48,218 nucleotides of DNA from CAZELM01 sp964512995 (GTDB lineage: Bacteria > CSSED10-310), in assembly GCA_964512995.1 (NCBI GenBank), contig CAZELM010000036.1:1-48218 (forward strand), given 5' to 3'. Below the pieces are notes generated by a model. It had not been told where the DNA came from, made no database searches, and worked only from the letters and a program-made list of their open reading frames with translations. Of the stretch, positions 35,495-44,168 are shown in pieces. Both the position numbers and the translations under genes were made by a program. How positions within the stretch are numbered: the stretch's first letter is position 1; each line of letters opens with the position of its first letter.

Positions 35495-36931
35495 TTAGAA
35501 TATATGTGCTTCCGGCATCAACCGGAAAAATTTGTGTTTGAACCGGAATCGGGCGATGGGACGATACAGATTGGAGATCATCGCGAGCAATCGGGAATCC
35601 CCGAGCATTTCAATTTTTCGATCCACACAATAGGACGCTGCTGAAACGGCGCGACAGAGGTGACTCAGTTCTTTATCCTGGGAGCGCAGCACGACGCTTT
35701 GCCAGTCGTAATCCGCCCATTCTTCGAGCGTCCGGGGAGGTGTATAGCCCGCAACGAGTGCATGATGAAACAGGGGAGTGCCAGGGTATTCCTTATACAG
35801 ATGGATTGTCCCCAGATAGGCTCGGGGATTGGTATCGAGGAGCCGCCAAGCGAGGTCGACCGTGGCCAGGACGTCATCCGTTGTTTCGGTGGGGAGTCCG
35901 ACCATGAAATTGTAGAACACGCTGACGTCCGGGAATTGCTTCATGCGGGAATTGATGCTCAGTACTTCGTCGATGGTGAGTTTCTTGTTGATCAGTTCGA
36001 GGATTCGGGGTGAGCCGGATTCGACGCCGAACTGAAAGAATACCGCTCCGGCTCTGATCAGCCGCTGGAGTTCGGTATCGGAAAAGCGTGCCAGGGAATT
36101 GATACGGCCCTGAAATCCCATCTTGATCCGGAAGGGTTCTTTTTCCAGCCGTTCCACCATCTCCATTACGCGAGCGGCATCGATAAAAAAACTGTCGTCG
36201 ATGAAGAGGATGTTGGTAATGCCGTAGCGAAGAACGAGTTTCCGGATGGTGGCAATGATGCGCTCCGGACTGCGGCCTCGCCATTGCCGGTCATTATAGG
36301 CATCGTTGTAGCAGAATCCGCAGTTATAGGGGCATCCTCTGGAGCTTTCGATCTCGATCACTTTTTTCTCCCAAAAATACGTATGGAGGTATGGTTCCAC
36401 GGACGTCAGGTGATAGGGAATATCCGGCAGATCGTCCAGATGATGAAACGCTCCGCGGGGATTGATCTGAAGGGAGCCGTTGGATTTATAGCCCAGTCCG
36501 GCAATATCGGATTGGTTTCTGTGACCCTGGAGGGATTGAACGAGCTGGAGGAGAGCGGTCTCGCCTTCTCCCACGACAACATAATCGACGCCGGGATGAG
36601 ACAGGGTTCCTTGAGGGAAAAGGGATGCGTGTACGCCACCCATCACGATCGGAGTATCACTGTGGGATTTGATGATCTCGCAGGCGCGGAGCGCACCGCG
36701 GAGCTGAGCGCCGGTCATGGATGTGATTCCGGCCAGGAGGGGTTTGTGTTTCCGGAGCCTATCCGCCAGCAGGTTTTCCCAGTTTTTGTGGATATGCTGA
36801 TCGAGGATCTCGATGGAATAACCCGCCTGATCCGCCAGAGATGCGGTTGCCAGCAGGGAGAGGGGGATGAAGGGTTTGAACACTTTTGTGTAGATGCCGA
36901 TCTTGGGATTGATGAGCAGGATATCCAGCAC
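35495..36931 (-). CDS. B12-binding radical SAM enzyme
   Basis: This 478-residue enzyme has a Rossmann-like cobalamin-binding domain at about 3-140, with VMGGVHASLFP and VVVGEGE of the BchE-type family; the DxHxxG lower-ligand motif is not seen. The radical SAM barrel starts at 190 with SRGCPYNCGFC: C200, C204 and C207 bind the 4Fe-4S cluster. GVESGSP and GLPTET occupy the expected barrel positions. Members methylate unreactive carbons or rearrange rings in lipid, pigment and natural-product pathways; nothing adjoining names the substrate. The start is GTG at 36931 with AAGGA eight bases ahead. It is alone on its strand and converges with the ParA unit. Confidence 0.88.
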   Translation of the reverse strand: MLDILLINPKIGIYTKVFKPFIPLSLLATASLADQAGYSIEILDQHIHKNWENLLADRLRKHKPLLAGITSMTGAQLRGALRACEIIKSHSDTPIVMGGVHASLFPQGTLSHPGVDYVVVGEGETALLQLVQSLQGHRNQSDIAGLGYKSNGSLQINPRGAFHHLDDLPDIPYHLTSVEPYLHTYFWEKKVIEIESSRGCPYNCGFCYNDAYNDRQWRGRSPERIIATIRKLVLRYGITNILFIDDSFFIDAARVMEMVERLEKEPFRIKMGFQGRINSLARFSDTELQRLIRAGAVFFQFGVESGSPRILELINKKLTIDEVLSINSRMKQFPDVSVFYNFMVGLPTETTDDVLATVDLAWRLLDTNPRAYLGTIHLYKEYPGTPLFHHALVAGYTPPRTLEEWADYDWQSVVLRSQDKELSHLCRAVSAASYCVDRKIEMLGDSRLLAMISNLYRPIARFRFKHKFFRLMPEAHIF

Positions 36932-37068
36932 GAGCGATTCCTTTCTGGGGGAGGCCTACCCCGAAAATGGGTTGGAACATCTATAGGTGATATCGGATTG
37001 ATCTGTCAAACGGATTCAGACGCATAACAAAATTGGATAAGCAACCGGACATCGATCAATTTTGTTCG

Positions 37069-37315
37069 TAACCGTTCACAGTGAAAATCTCCTCTACAAA
37101 GAGGGGTGGCACGCAGAATCAAGATAGTGAAAATGGATACACCCGTTGAACGCGTTGATTCTGCGTGACGGGGTGTGTATCCGGAATGTCAGAACACACC
37201 CCGTCTCTGCTTCGCTCACCGAGAAGCCATGGTGAATCCAATCAAACCGTGGCTTCGCAGAGCCACCCCTCTTGATTGAGGGGATTCTGGCAGGTTCTCA
37301 CTTGCTGAACAATTT
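37069..37315. mobile_element. MITE-like element, copy 1
   Basis: This 247-base stretch matches 43874-44119 over its length. The outer end TAACCGTTC (37069-37077) corresponds to GAACAATTT at the right, a decayed version of GAACGGTTA in copy 2. Inside lies a perfect 11-bp pair AGAGGGGTGGC (37100-37110) / GCCACCCCTCT (37262-37272), and a further pair around CACGCAGAATC / TGATTCTGCGTG. It encodes nothing. It fills the gap 36932-37500, where no gene is otherwise visible. Confidence 0.65.
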
Positions 37316-37500
37316 TTTTGTTCATTCCGAATCATTTTCCCGGAAAGTGATTGTGAATTGTGGCTGATTGTTTTTCATATTTGGCAGTTCGGATAAATTT
37401 TGATATGAATTTTGTTGCCCGCAGATTGGTATCTGTGGTGATTGGTTATGAGAATATGAACGGGATATGTCATGGGCTGTATAACGACAGGAGGTTGACA

Positions 37501-38187
37501 ATGATCGATATCGTATATTTGGGTCATTCTGGAATCATGATTAAAACAGATGCTGTTCGATTGATGATAGATCCGTTTCTGGACGGGAACCCTCAGGCCG
37601 CCATGAGCCCTGCGACTTTGGATGTGGATGTGATCTGTGTGACGCATGGTCATTCGGATCATATAGGCGACACGATTCCGATTGCGAAGCGTACTGGCGC
37701 TCTGGTGATCGCTCCGTTTGAACTGGCGTTATATCTGGAAAAGAAGGGGTGCCGGGTGCATCCGATGCATATCGGTGGCCGGAAGGAGTTTGGATGGGGG
37801 AAGGTCAAACTCACGTCGGCGCTTCATGGTTCGGCGGTGATCGAAGAGAGTGGACAGGTGATTTATACGGGAAATCCGTGTGGGTATATCGTGACGGTGG
37901 AAGGGAAGAACCTGTATCATGCCGGGGACACTGGGTTGAGTTATGAAATGGAGTTATTGGGGCGGATCCATCGGTTGGATGTGGCATTTCTGCCGATCGG
38001 TGACAATTTTACGATGGGTCCGGCGGATGCGGCGGAAGCGGTGCGGATGTTGAACCCGCGGATTGTGGTACCGATTCATTATAATACCTGGGAGGTGATT
38101 GAGCAGAACCCTCAGAGTTTTGTGAACCAGGTCATGGGAAACACGCGTGTGGAGATATTGGCGCCAGGTGGAAAAATGACGCTATAG
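37501..38187 (+). CDS. UPF0173-type metal-dependent hydrolase (metallo-beta-lactamase fold)
   Basis: This protein has 228 residues, the usual length of the YtkL/UPF0173 family. THGHSDHIGD (about 48-57) is the HxHxDH metal motif, LYHAGDTG holds the bridging aspartate and VPIHYNTW the last histidine. Members are cytoplasmic hydrolases of uncertain substrate. The start at 37501 has a strong AGGAGG six bases ahead; a frame extending to 37360 has no site. It stands alone downstream of the MITE-like element, and tRNA-Arg follows with its own promoter. Confidence 0.9.
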   Translation: MIDIVYLGHSGIMIKTDAVRLMIDPFLDGNPQAAMSPATLDVDVICVTHGHSDHIGDTIPIAKRTGALVIAPFELALYLEKKGCRVHPMHIGGRKEFGWGKVKLTSALHGSAVIEESGQVIYTGNPCGYIVTVEGKNLYHAGDTGLSYEMELLGRIHRLDVAFLPIGDNFTMGPADAAEAVRMLNPRIVVPIHYNTWEVIEQNPQSFVNQVMGNTRVEILAPGGKMTL

Positions 38188-38261
38188 GTATTGATGGCAG
38201 AGGCTGTCTCCGGGATTCTGATCGAGGGGGAGCCGATGGGCAGCTTCTGTTGAATAACTGC

Positions 38262-38290
38262 TTGACATGGTTTTGTTATCGCAGTAGAGT
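38262..38290 (+). promoter_or_regulatory. promoter of tRNA-Arg
   Basis: A perfect TTGACA (38262-38267), 17 bases, then TAGAGT (38285-38290), four of six to the -10 consensus. It ends 12 bases before the mature tRNA, so transcription would begin just ahead of it. Confidence 0.7.
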
Positions 38291-38302
38291 CGGACAGTCT
38301 TT

Positions 38303-38376
38303 GCGCCCGTAGCTCAGATGGATAGAGCGCTTGCCTCCGGAGCAAGAGGTCACAGGTTCGAATCCTGTCGGGCGTA
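38303..38376 (+). tRNA. tRNA-Arg(CCG)
   Basis: The 74 bases fold as a full cloverleaf. Acceptor stem GCGCCCG pairs with CGGGCGT (first pair G-U), discriminator A at 38376. The anticodon stem CTTGC/GCAAG encloses loop CTCCGGA with anticodon CCG, reading CGG arginine codons. The T arm contains GGTTCGAAT. CCA is not encoded. Confidence 0.97.
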
Positions 38377-38803
38377 TTAAAAATAAATCTCTAAAAATAA
38401 TAAATTACAGAATGATGATTGTGGGCCGACTTTAGGTCAAAATCTTTCTGGCTAACCTCTGGTAAACTTTTGCAGGAAAATTCTTCTGCTGATATAAGCT
38501 GTTTCATCCCCCATATGAAATAAGACCGGTTTTAGCTGTTCCTTGAGTTTAACAGACTTGTTCAGATACATTCCAGATCCATCGGCAACCTGCTAGATGT
38601 ACTATTAAAAGGAATTAGACGTTGTTTTTGTATGGAGGCACGATAGAATGTGTTGAGGATTCCGATCCGAAAATTACATACTGTACTATTGTGGGGAACT
38701 TGGTATGAGATGAAGGTGGGATATACTGCAATGATAATTCCAGACCGACCATGATAAAATGCATTGTGTTGAATTTTGTGATATCGTACGTTGAATTTAC
38801 GTA
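38377..38803. other. intergenic stretch without a supported gene
   Basis: The sequence turns A/T-richer after the tRNA. I see no integrase, att-like repeat of the tRNA end or strong hairpin. The only frame of note is a 39-residue minus-strand run at 38452-38571 without a ribosome site. Confidence 0.6.
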
Positions 38804-39349
38804 TCAGGTTTTAGTCTTTTTGCGTTGCGCTTCAATCCAAAGAAAATGTTCTTTTTCTTCTTGTGCCAACTTGAGAAGAATCTTGCGGGAGTCAGGGGAT
38901 TTCATTTTATGGGAGGCTTCCACAAGATACTTACAATTATCGAACTCAATTCGCATCGCCAGTCTATAAATTCCATCCATGCTTAATTTTTCAAAAAGAG
39001 TCTTAAATTCATCGACTTTGAATAAAGTCACAGCGTCGACTGCGATATCGGACTTATCATCAGGATCTATTATAATAAGGGGTATTTCCTTGTCAGCGTA
39101 TTCGATTGTTCGTGTCCTCAGTAAATGATCCTCTTTTAGGGAATCCCTCATGTTCTGCAATCTATTCATTTCAGCCTGCAAGAGATCAATATGTTCGACT
39201 TCCGCCGAAGCGAGTTTCTCGAAAAGCGATTTCATGTGTAAGTCATCACAATACTTAGCAGCATCTGAGAAAAACCGAAAGCCTCGTTGCTCCTCTTTTA
39301 ACAGATTTTTGAAGATTGCTGATATCGCATTGTATTCTCTTGTTTTCAT
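38804..39349 (-). CDS. rubrerythrin-like ferritin-fold protein
   Basis: This 181-residue four-helix protein carries two E...ExxH half-sites of a diiron centre: E19/E20 with E50-V-E-H53 in the first half, and E with EEKEH in the last 20 residues. It lacks the rubredoxin domain of true rubrerythrin and has a longer middle segment (about 75-125). Such proteins reduce peroxide or handle oxidative stress in anaerobes, or bind iron. AGGAAGGA stands before the start. The gene is somewhat A/T-richer than its neighbours. It has no obvious operon partner. Confidence 0.8.
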   Translation of the reverse strand: MKTREYNAISAIFKNLLKEEQRGFRFFSDAAKYCDDLHMKSLFEKLASAEVEHIDLLQAEMNRLQNMRDSLKEDHLLRTRTIEYADKEIPLIIIDPDDKSDIAVDAVTLFKVDEFKTLFEKLSMDGIYRLAMRIEFDNCKYLVEASHKMKSPDSRKILLKLAQEEKEHFLWIEAQRKKTKT

Positions 39350-39508
39350 CTATCCTTCCTCATAAGACCGATTCTGCGATCATTATAAAGGTATCTAGGA
39401 AAACAAGCAAATTCCTCTTCACTTGAGATGAGTAACAAGTATCAGAACCTTTACTGGAGAAAGTGGGGATACTGTTTCCACAATTGGGTGTTCCGGCAGA
39501 TCAGTTGA

Positions 39509-39730
39509 TTAATTCGCCTGTCATAGAGCCACATGGAACTGTTTATCGATCTCGATGACCACTTCAAACGGGCATTTTACGAGGTGGAGTGCATTCGATG
39601 TAATTGGTCGGTAAGTGAATTGAGGCGACAGATTGCTTACTTGTGTTTTGAGCGGTCTGGATTGTCGATTGACAAGGGAAAGTTGGCTTTTCTGTTAAAA
39701 TCTTGCGTTCAGACAAACACAATAGTTTGA
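39509..39730 (+). pseudogene. remnant of a YhcG/DUF1016-type PDDEXK nuclease gene
   Basis: The readable part contains KRAFYEVECIRCNWSVSELR followed by QIAYLCFERSGLSIDKGKL. This is the conserved DUF1016 N-terminal region, which normally reads roughly RxFYExExxxNNWSVRELxRQ...LYERxGLSxDK. Upstream in the same frame is LIRLS-stop-SHMELF. The family has W at that place (LSWSHY), so TGG has become TAG at 39524-39526, with another stop at 39506. The frame ends after LLKS, and no nuclease catalytic domain follows. Intact relatives are about 330-380 residues and are linked to mobile defence or selfish elements. The interval 39350-39508 holds nothing else recognisable. Confidence 0.65.
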
Positions 39731-39849
39731 GAACGGGTGAGCCGTCTAAAATCACAACTCTGACATCACTTGCCTGATTTACCTTGGTTCTGGTACATTC
39801 GTATCGGTCGAACACCCCATCACTAAGCATCGGCCGGAGGGTTTTTCCG

Positions 39850-42444
39850 ATGATCGGCTTCTTTGTCATTGCTGGAATACTGTTCCTGTTTCCCATCGTT
39901 TTCATGATCAAAATCTTCAGCATCTCCCGCAAACAGGAAGACATCATCCGGACCCTCGCTCGGATCCAGAGAATCCTCGAATCGGATCGCTCCACCCGAC
40001 CAAAACCCGCCCCTGCACCACTGGAGCGGTCTGCATTTCCGGAACCGATGACTGCCGATGCGCCGAAACCGGTGAACTCTCCGCAAGTCATCCCTGCCGG
40101 AGAACCGCTTTTAATCCCCAGAACTTCAGATACTGAGCCAGCACCTGCTCCCGAAGCATATAAACCCCTCGATCCAGCACCGGATTCACTGTGCCAGGAA
40201 GAACAACCAGCTCCGGCGCAACCCGAAACTCCCGGACAGGTGCCGGAGTGTGTCGGTTCACCGGTGATTCCCGAGCCAGCACACCGGGATGAGAAACTAC
40301 CCGCTCCGCCTGCCGGCCCATTCAGACCATCCATCCCAGCGCAACCCGGCAGCTTCGAACTTGCCCTGCAGCGTCTGATGTCACGCATCTGGAACTGGAT
40401 ACTCGTGGGCGCTGACAAACGGCCGGATGGAGTCTCCATGGAATATGCGCTGGCAACGAACTGGCTCCTGAGGGTCGGTATCGTGATCCTGGTCGCTGCG
40501 ATCGGATTTTTCCTGAAATACTCCGTCCAGCGCGAACTGATCGGTCCCATGGGCCGGGTCACGTTGAGCCTCCTGGCCGGCGCGGGGATGATCGCGGCCG
40601 GCGTCCGTGTTCTCGGAAAGCAATACCATCTCCTGGGTCAGGGATTCCTGGGCGGCGGCATCGCAGCCCTCTATTTCAGCGTGTTCGCTGCCTCCCAATA
40701 CTATCATCTCATTTCCGCCGGACACGCCTTTGCATTGATGTTCCTGGTGACCGTGTTCTCAGGTGGCTTGTCGGTCCGGTATGATTCGATGCTCATCGCC
40801 ATCCTGGGAATTCTGGGCGGTTACGGGACGCCCGTGATGTTGTCAACCGGGCAAGTTCAATTTATCGGCCTCTTCAGCTACATGGTTCTTCTGGTCTGCG
40901 GCGTGTTCGGCATCTCCCACTGGAAACAATGGCATATTCTGAACATCCTCTGCTTTTTCTGCACATATGTTTTATTTTTTGCCGCGATGGAACGCCATTA
41001 CACCCGTGAGCATTTCTGGCAGGTCATGCCATTCCTGACCGTGTTCTTCATCCTCTTTTCAACCATGATTTTTATCTACAATGTCGTTCATCGCCGGCCG
41101 TCCACCGGTATCGAGCTGTTCGGTCTGATCGCCAATGCCGGCATATGTTTCGGCTCGGCTTACGCGATGATCGCAGACCGGTTCGGCAGGGAATGGATCG
41201 CTGTCCTCACCCTCGGTCTGGCAACCTTTTATATTTTTCACGTTCATTTTTTCCTGACCCGTAAAATCCACGATCGGAACCTGCTGACGATCTTCATCGG
41301 CCTGTCCGCTTTTTTCACTGTCATCACATTTCCGCTCATTTTATCGGGGAGCTGGATCACAGTTTCCTGGGCAGTTCTGGCATGCATCATGCTCTGGATG
41401 TCCGGGAAGCTCAACAGTGAGTGGCTCCGACAGATTTCCTACCTGGTTTATCTGATCATGTTCGGACGATTCTTTCTCCTCGATCTGGCAACCCATTACG
41501 GCATTCATGGGGATTCCGGAATGCGGATCGGGAGCTACCTTTCACGCTTGCTCGAACGGATCATGACCGCCGGTATCCCCATCGCCTCCCTGTGGGTCGG
41601 ATTCCGGATATCGCGGCGTGAACCCGCGCCTGCATCGATATCTGTCAGACAGGAGGACAACACGAGGGCTGTTGTCTCGAAAAACACGTCTGCCATGGCA
41701 ATGATCGTTCTGGCAATCCTCATGCTGTTCGTTTTCCTCAACATGGAAACCAGCCGGACTCTCCGGTATTTCTATGATCCGCTGCGGCTGCCGGCTCTGT
41801 CTGTCATCTGGGTCACCATGTGTCTGTTTCTCAGTCTGCTCCATATACGGAATCCGAACCCGATATTGTTCTTTCTGGTGACGGTGTTCACCGTGGGAAC
41901 GGTTGGCAAACTGATGTTTATCGATCTGTTCTCATGGAATGTCGGTTTTGGCAACGGGATCGCGTACCGTGAATATCTCTTTTCGGGAGCCTTGATGCGG
42001 CTTTTGGACTTTGGAGCCATCATCGCATTCCTGTACTGGGCGCATTCGCAGTTCCGGAATCGGATGGACATGCGGCGGTTCGGGCTTGCTCTGGGTTACG
42101 CCGGCCTGGCTCTGCTGTTTCTGTTTCTGTCCCTCGAACTCAACTCCTTCCTGCGCATTTTTATCCCGGGATTGCGGGCAGGAGGCATTTCCATTTTGTG
42201 GTCCCTGTTCGCTCTCCAACTGATCCTTTCCGGAATCCGCAATTCAGCGAAGCCGCTCCGGTATATCGGCCTTTTCCTGTTCGTTATCGTCGCGATCAAG
42301 GTATTTTTCTTCGATCTCGCCCATCTCGACCAGATTTACCGCATCATCGCCTTTGCCATTCTGGGAGCGCTTTTATTAAGCGGATCGTTTTTATACCTCA
42401 AATACCGGCACGCATTTGTCGTTCAGAAGGAGGAATCTCCTTGA
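39850..42444 (+). CDS. DUF2339 polytopic membrane protein
   Basis: This 864-residue inner-membrane protein has one N-terminal helix (about 3-22), a Pro/Ala-rich linker (about 45-180, many APAP and PEP steps) and then more than twenty hydrophobic helices to the C-terminus. The first, LRVGIVILVAAIGFFLKYSV, is preceded by the ATNW element typical of DUF2339. The biochemical role of the family is unknown. The start at 39850 has GGAGG nine bases ahead. Its stop overlaps the start of the DUF3999 gene by four bases; these two families are regularly found together, which suggests one membrane complex. Confidence 0.88.
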   Translation: MIGFFVIAGILFLFPIVFMIKIFSISRKQEDIIRTLARIQRILESDRSTRPKPAPAPLERSAFPEPMTADAPKPVNSPQVIPAGEPLLIPRTSDTEPAPAPEAYKPLDPAPDSLCQEEQPAPAQPETPGQVPECVGSPVIPEPAHRDEKLPAPPAGPFRPSIPAQPGSFELALQRLMSRIWNWILVGADKRPDGVSMEYALATNWLLRVGIVILVAAIGFFLKYSVQRELIGPMGRVTLSLLAGAGMIAAGVRVLGKQYHLLGQGFLGGGIAALYFSVFAASQYYHLISAGHAFALMFLVTVFSGGLSVRYDSMLIAILGILGGYGTPVMLSTGQVQFIGLFSYMVLLVCGVFGISHWKQWHILNILCFFCTYVLFFAAMERHYTREHFWQVMPFLTVFFILFSTMIFIYNVVHRRPSTGIELFGLIANAGICFGSAYAMIADRFGREWIAVLTLGLATFYIFHVHFFLTRKIHDRNLLTIFIGLSAFFTVITFPLILSGSWITVSWAVLACIMLWMSGKLNSEWLRQISYLVYLIMFGRFFLLDLATHYGIHGDSGMRIGSYLSRLLERIMTAGIPIASLWVGFRISRREPAPASISVRQEDNTRAVVSKNTSAMAMIVLAILMLFVFLNMETSRTLRYFYDPLRLPALSVIWVTMCLFLSLLHIRNPNPILFFLVTVFTVGTVGKLMFIDLFSWNVGFGNGIAYREYLFSGALMRLLDFGAIIAFLYWAHSQFRNRMDMRRFGLALGYAGLALLFLFLSLELNSFLRIFIPGLRAGGISILWSLFALQLILSGIRNSAKPLRYIGLFLFVIVAIKVFFFDLAHLDQIYRIIAFAILGALLLSGSFLYLKYRHAFVVQKEESP

Positions 42445-43826
42445 AATATGCTCCCATGTTCGGACTGCTCATGATGTGTCTGGTTTCGGGCGCATCCGGC
42501 CCGGAAACAGCCACGTCCCCTTATCAATATTTCAGACGGCTCACATTCGAGAATACCGGCCGTGAGGAAATACTGTCCGTGATATTGGATGATGGTATGT
42601 TTCGTATCATCCAGCCGGATCTGTCTGACCTTCGGATTTTTGATTCATCTTTCCGGGAGCTGCCGTATACGATCGAACAGGCTTTCGTAAGCCAGACGAA
42701 GGAGATCAGACTGGAGAGCCGGGGCAGGACAACGAATTTGCAGGAGTTGGAAGGCAACCGGATCGAACTGCTCTGGGTGTTGGACGAAACCGTTCCGCCG
42801 GTAACCGAGCTGGTTCTTGAGACCACCCTTCGGGATTTTGAGAAGCGGGTCGAGATCGATGGGAGTCCGGACGGACAGTCATGGACTCCCGTGGCCGGTC
42901 CGGTACTCATCTTTGATTATTCACGGTATATGGATATCCAGAACATCACGGTCCCTCTCCCGGAAAATACATTCCGGATGTTCCGGATCCGGATCAGCGA
43001 CATGGACGACACAATGGAATCGGAATGGCGGGAGATTGAGACGATTTTCCAGGATGGGCAACTCCATTCCGAACGAAACCGATCCATGTTTGCAATGCGT
43101 CCGTTCCGGATCGAGCGTATCCGGGGATGGTATAAAAAAATGGAGGAGATCCAGCAAAATACTGTTCATGTATCGCGACCGCCGGTGTCTTTCAAAGCAG
43201 ACGTGGACGGGAAGAAAAAACAGACCGTGATCGGAGTGACAGCGCGGAATGAACCGCTCACAGGTATTGTCATCGAAACACCGGAGAAGAATTTCAGCAG
43301 GCATTACACCGTGGAAGCACTCCGGAAGGATGCCGGAAAAACGGATTGGCAGAAACTGGGGGAGGGAACTCTGTTTTCCCTGAATTTCCGGTCGTTTCTC
43401 GATGAACAGGTACGGATGGAGATTCCTGAAACCCGCGCTGCGGAGTATCGAATCGTCATTGACAACCGGGACAATCCACCGCTCCAGATAACGGGATTGA
43501 GGCTGGAAGGACCGGTTTACCGGGCGGTCTGGCTGGGGAATCCAGCAGAAGATTACCTGGTTTATTTCGGATCGGAATCGGTTGAGCGGCCGGTGTATGA
43601 GGTTCAGTCTATCATGGGCACGGTCAGGCAGGACTATGTTCCCGTGGAAGCCGTTGCTGGAGATCATGAGGAGAACCCGTATTACAAACAGGCACATGGA
43701 ACGGTCTGGAGATGGCTCGAAAGCCGAGCGCTGTTCTGGACTGCGACCATTCTGGTGGCTCTGCTGCTGGGCTGGGCGTTGTTTCGAGCCGGTATCCGGG
43801 TGGAGTCTCTTGACGATCAGAAGTGA
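42441..43826 (+). CDS. DUF3999-type membrane-anchored exported protein
   Basis: This 461-residue protein has a signal peptide (1-20, MKYAPMFGLLMMCLVSGASG), a beta-rich extracytoplasmic region to about 425, and one C-terminal helix (WTATILVALLLGWALFRAG) with a short basic tail. FRRLTFENTGREEIL and similar blocks fit DUF3999, the usual partner of DUF2339. The start is TTG at 42441, with AAGGAGG seven bases ahead, and it shares TTGA with the DUF2339 stop. The soluble part resembles discoidin-like sandwich repeats and could bind envelope sugars, but this is inference. Confidence 0.82.
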   Translation: MKYAPMFGLLMMCLVSGASGPETATSPYQYFRRLTFENTGREEILSVILDDGMFRIIQPDLSDLRIFDSSFRELPYTIEQAFVSQTKEIRLESRGRTTNLQELEGNRIELLWVLDETVPPVTELVLETTLRDFEKRVEIDGSPDGQSWTPVAGPVLIFDYSRYMDIQNITVPLPENTFRMFRIRISDMDDTMESEWREIETIFQDGQLHSERNRSMFAMRPFRIERIRGWYKKMEEIQQNTVHVSRPPVSFKADVDGKKKQTVIGVTARNEPLTGIVIETPEKNFSRHYTVEALRKDAGKTDWQKLGEGTLFSLNFRSFLDEQVRMEIPETRAAEYRIVIDNRDNPPLQITGLRLEGPVYRAVWLGNPAEDYLVYFGSESVERPVYEVQSIMGTVRQDYVPVEAVAGDHEENPYYKQAHGTVWRWLESRALFWTATILVALLLGWALFRAGIRVESLDDQK

Positions 43827-43873
43827 CCGCTGGGATTCCGGATCGAAGAACAGAGATTCAGAATATGCCCTGG

Positions 43874-44119
43874 TAACCGTTCTCCATCCAAAATCCTTTA
43901 TCAAGAGGGGAGGCACGCAGAATCAGACTACTGGAAAGGATTGGGTTTGATTGAAATGGTGATTCTGCGTGACAGGGTGAGTATTTTGAGTTTTAGAACA
44001 CACCCCGTCTCTGCTTTGCTCGCCGAGAAACCATGCTGAATCCAATCAAACCGTGGCTTTGCAGAACCATCCATCTTAATAGAGGGGATTCTGGAAGGTT
44101 CTTGCATGCTGAACGGTTA
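43874..44119. mobile_element. MITE-like element, copy 2
   Basis: This 246-base element is bounded by a perfect terminal inverted repeat TAACCGTTC (43874-43882) / GAACGGTTA (44111-44119). It shares with copy 1 the order AGAGGGG-GGCACGCAGAATC, TGATTCTGCGTGAC, ACACACCCCGTCTCTGCTT, AATCCAATCAAACCGTGGCT and GAGGGGATTCTGG. The terminal TA at each end would fit the TA target of Tc1/mariner-IS630-type MITEs. It encodes nothing and fills the gap 43827-44168 between convergent genes. Confidence 0.65.
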
Positions 44120-44168
44120 TAAAAAACATGGAGTTCCGAATTAGACAATGTCCGGGCAGGACCGGATC

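Noticed and set aside
38452..38571. 39-residue minus-strand frame after tRNA-Arg
   Set aside because: It has reasonable amino-acid composition but no ribosome site, a stop just upstream and no known family.
38303..39800. Integrated island at tRNA-Arg
   Set aside because: The tRNA is followed by A/T-richer DNA and a nuclease remnant, but there is no integrase and no repeated tRNA 3-prime end.
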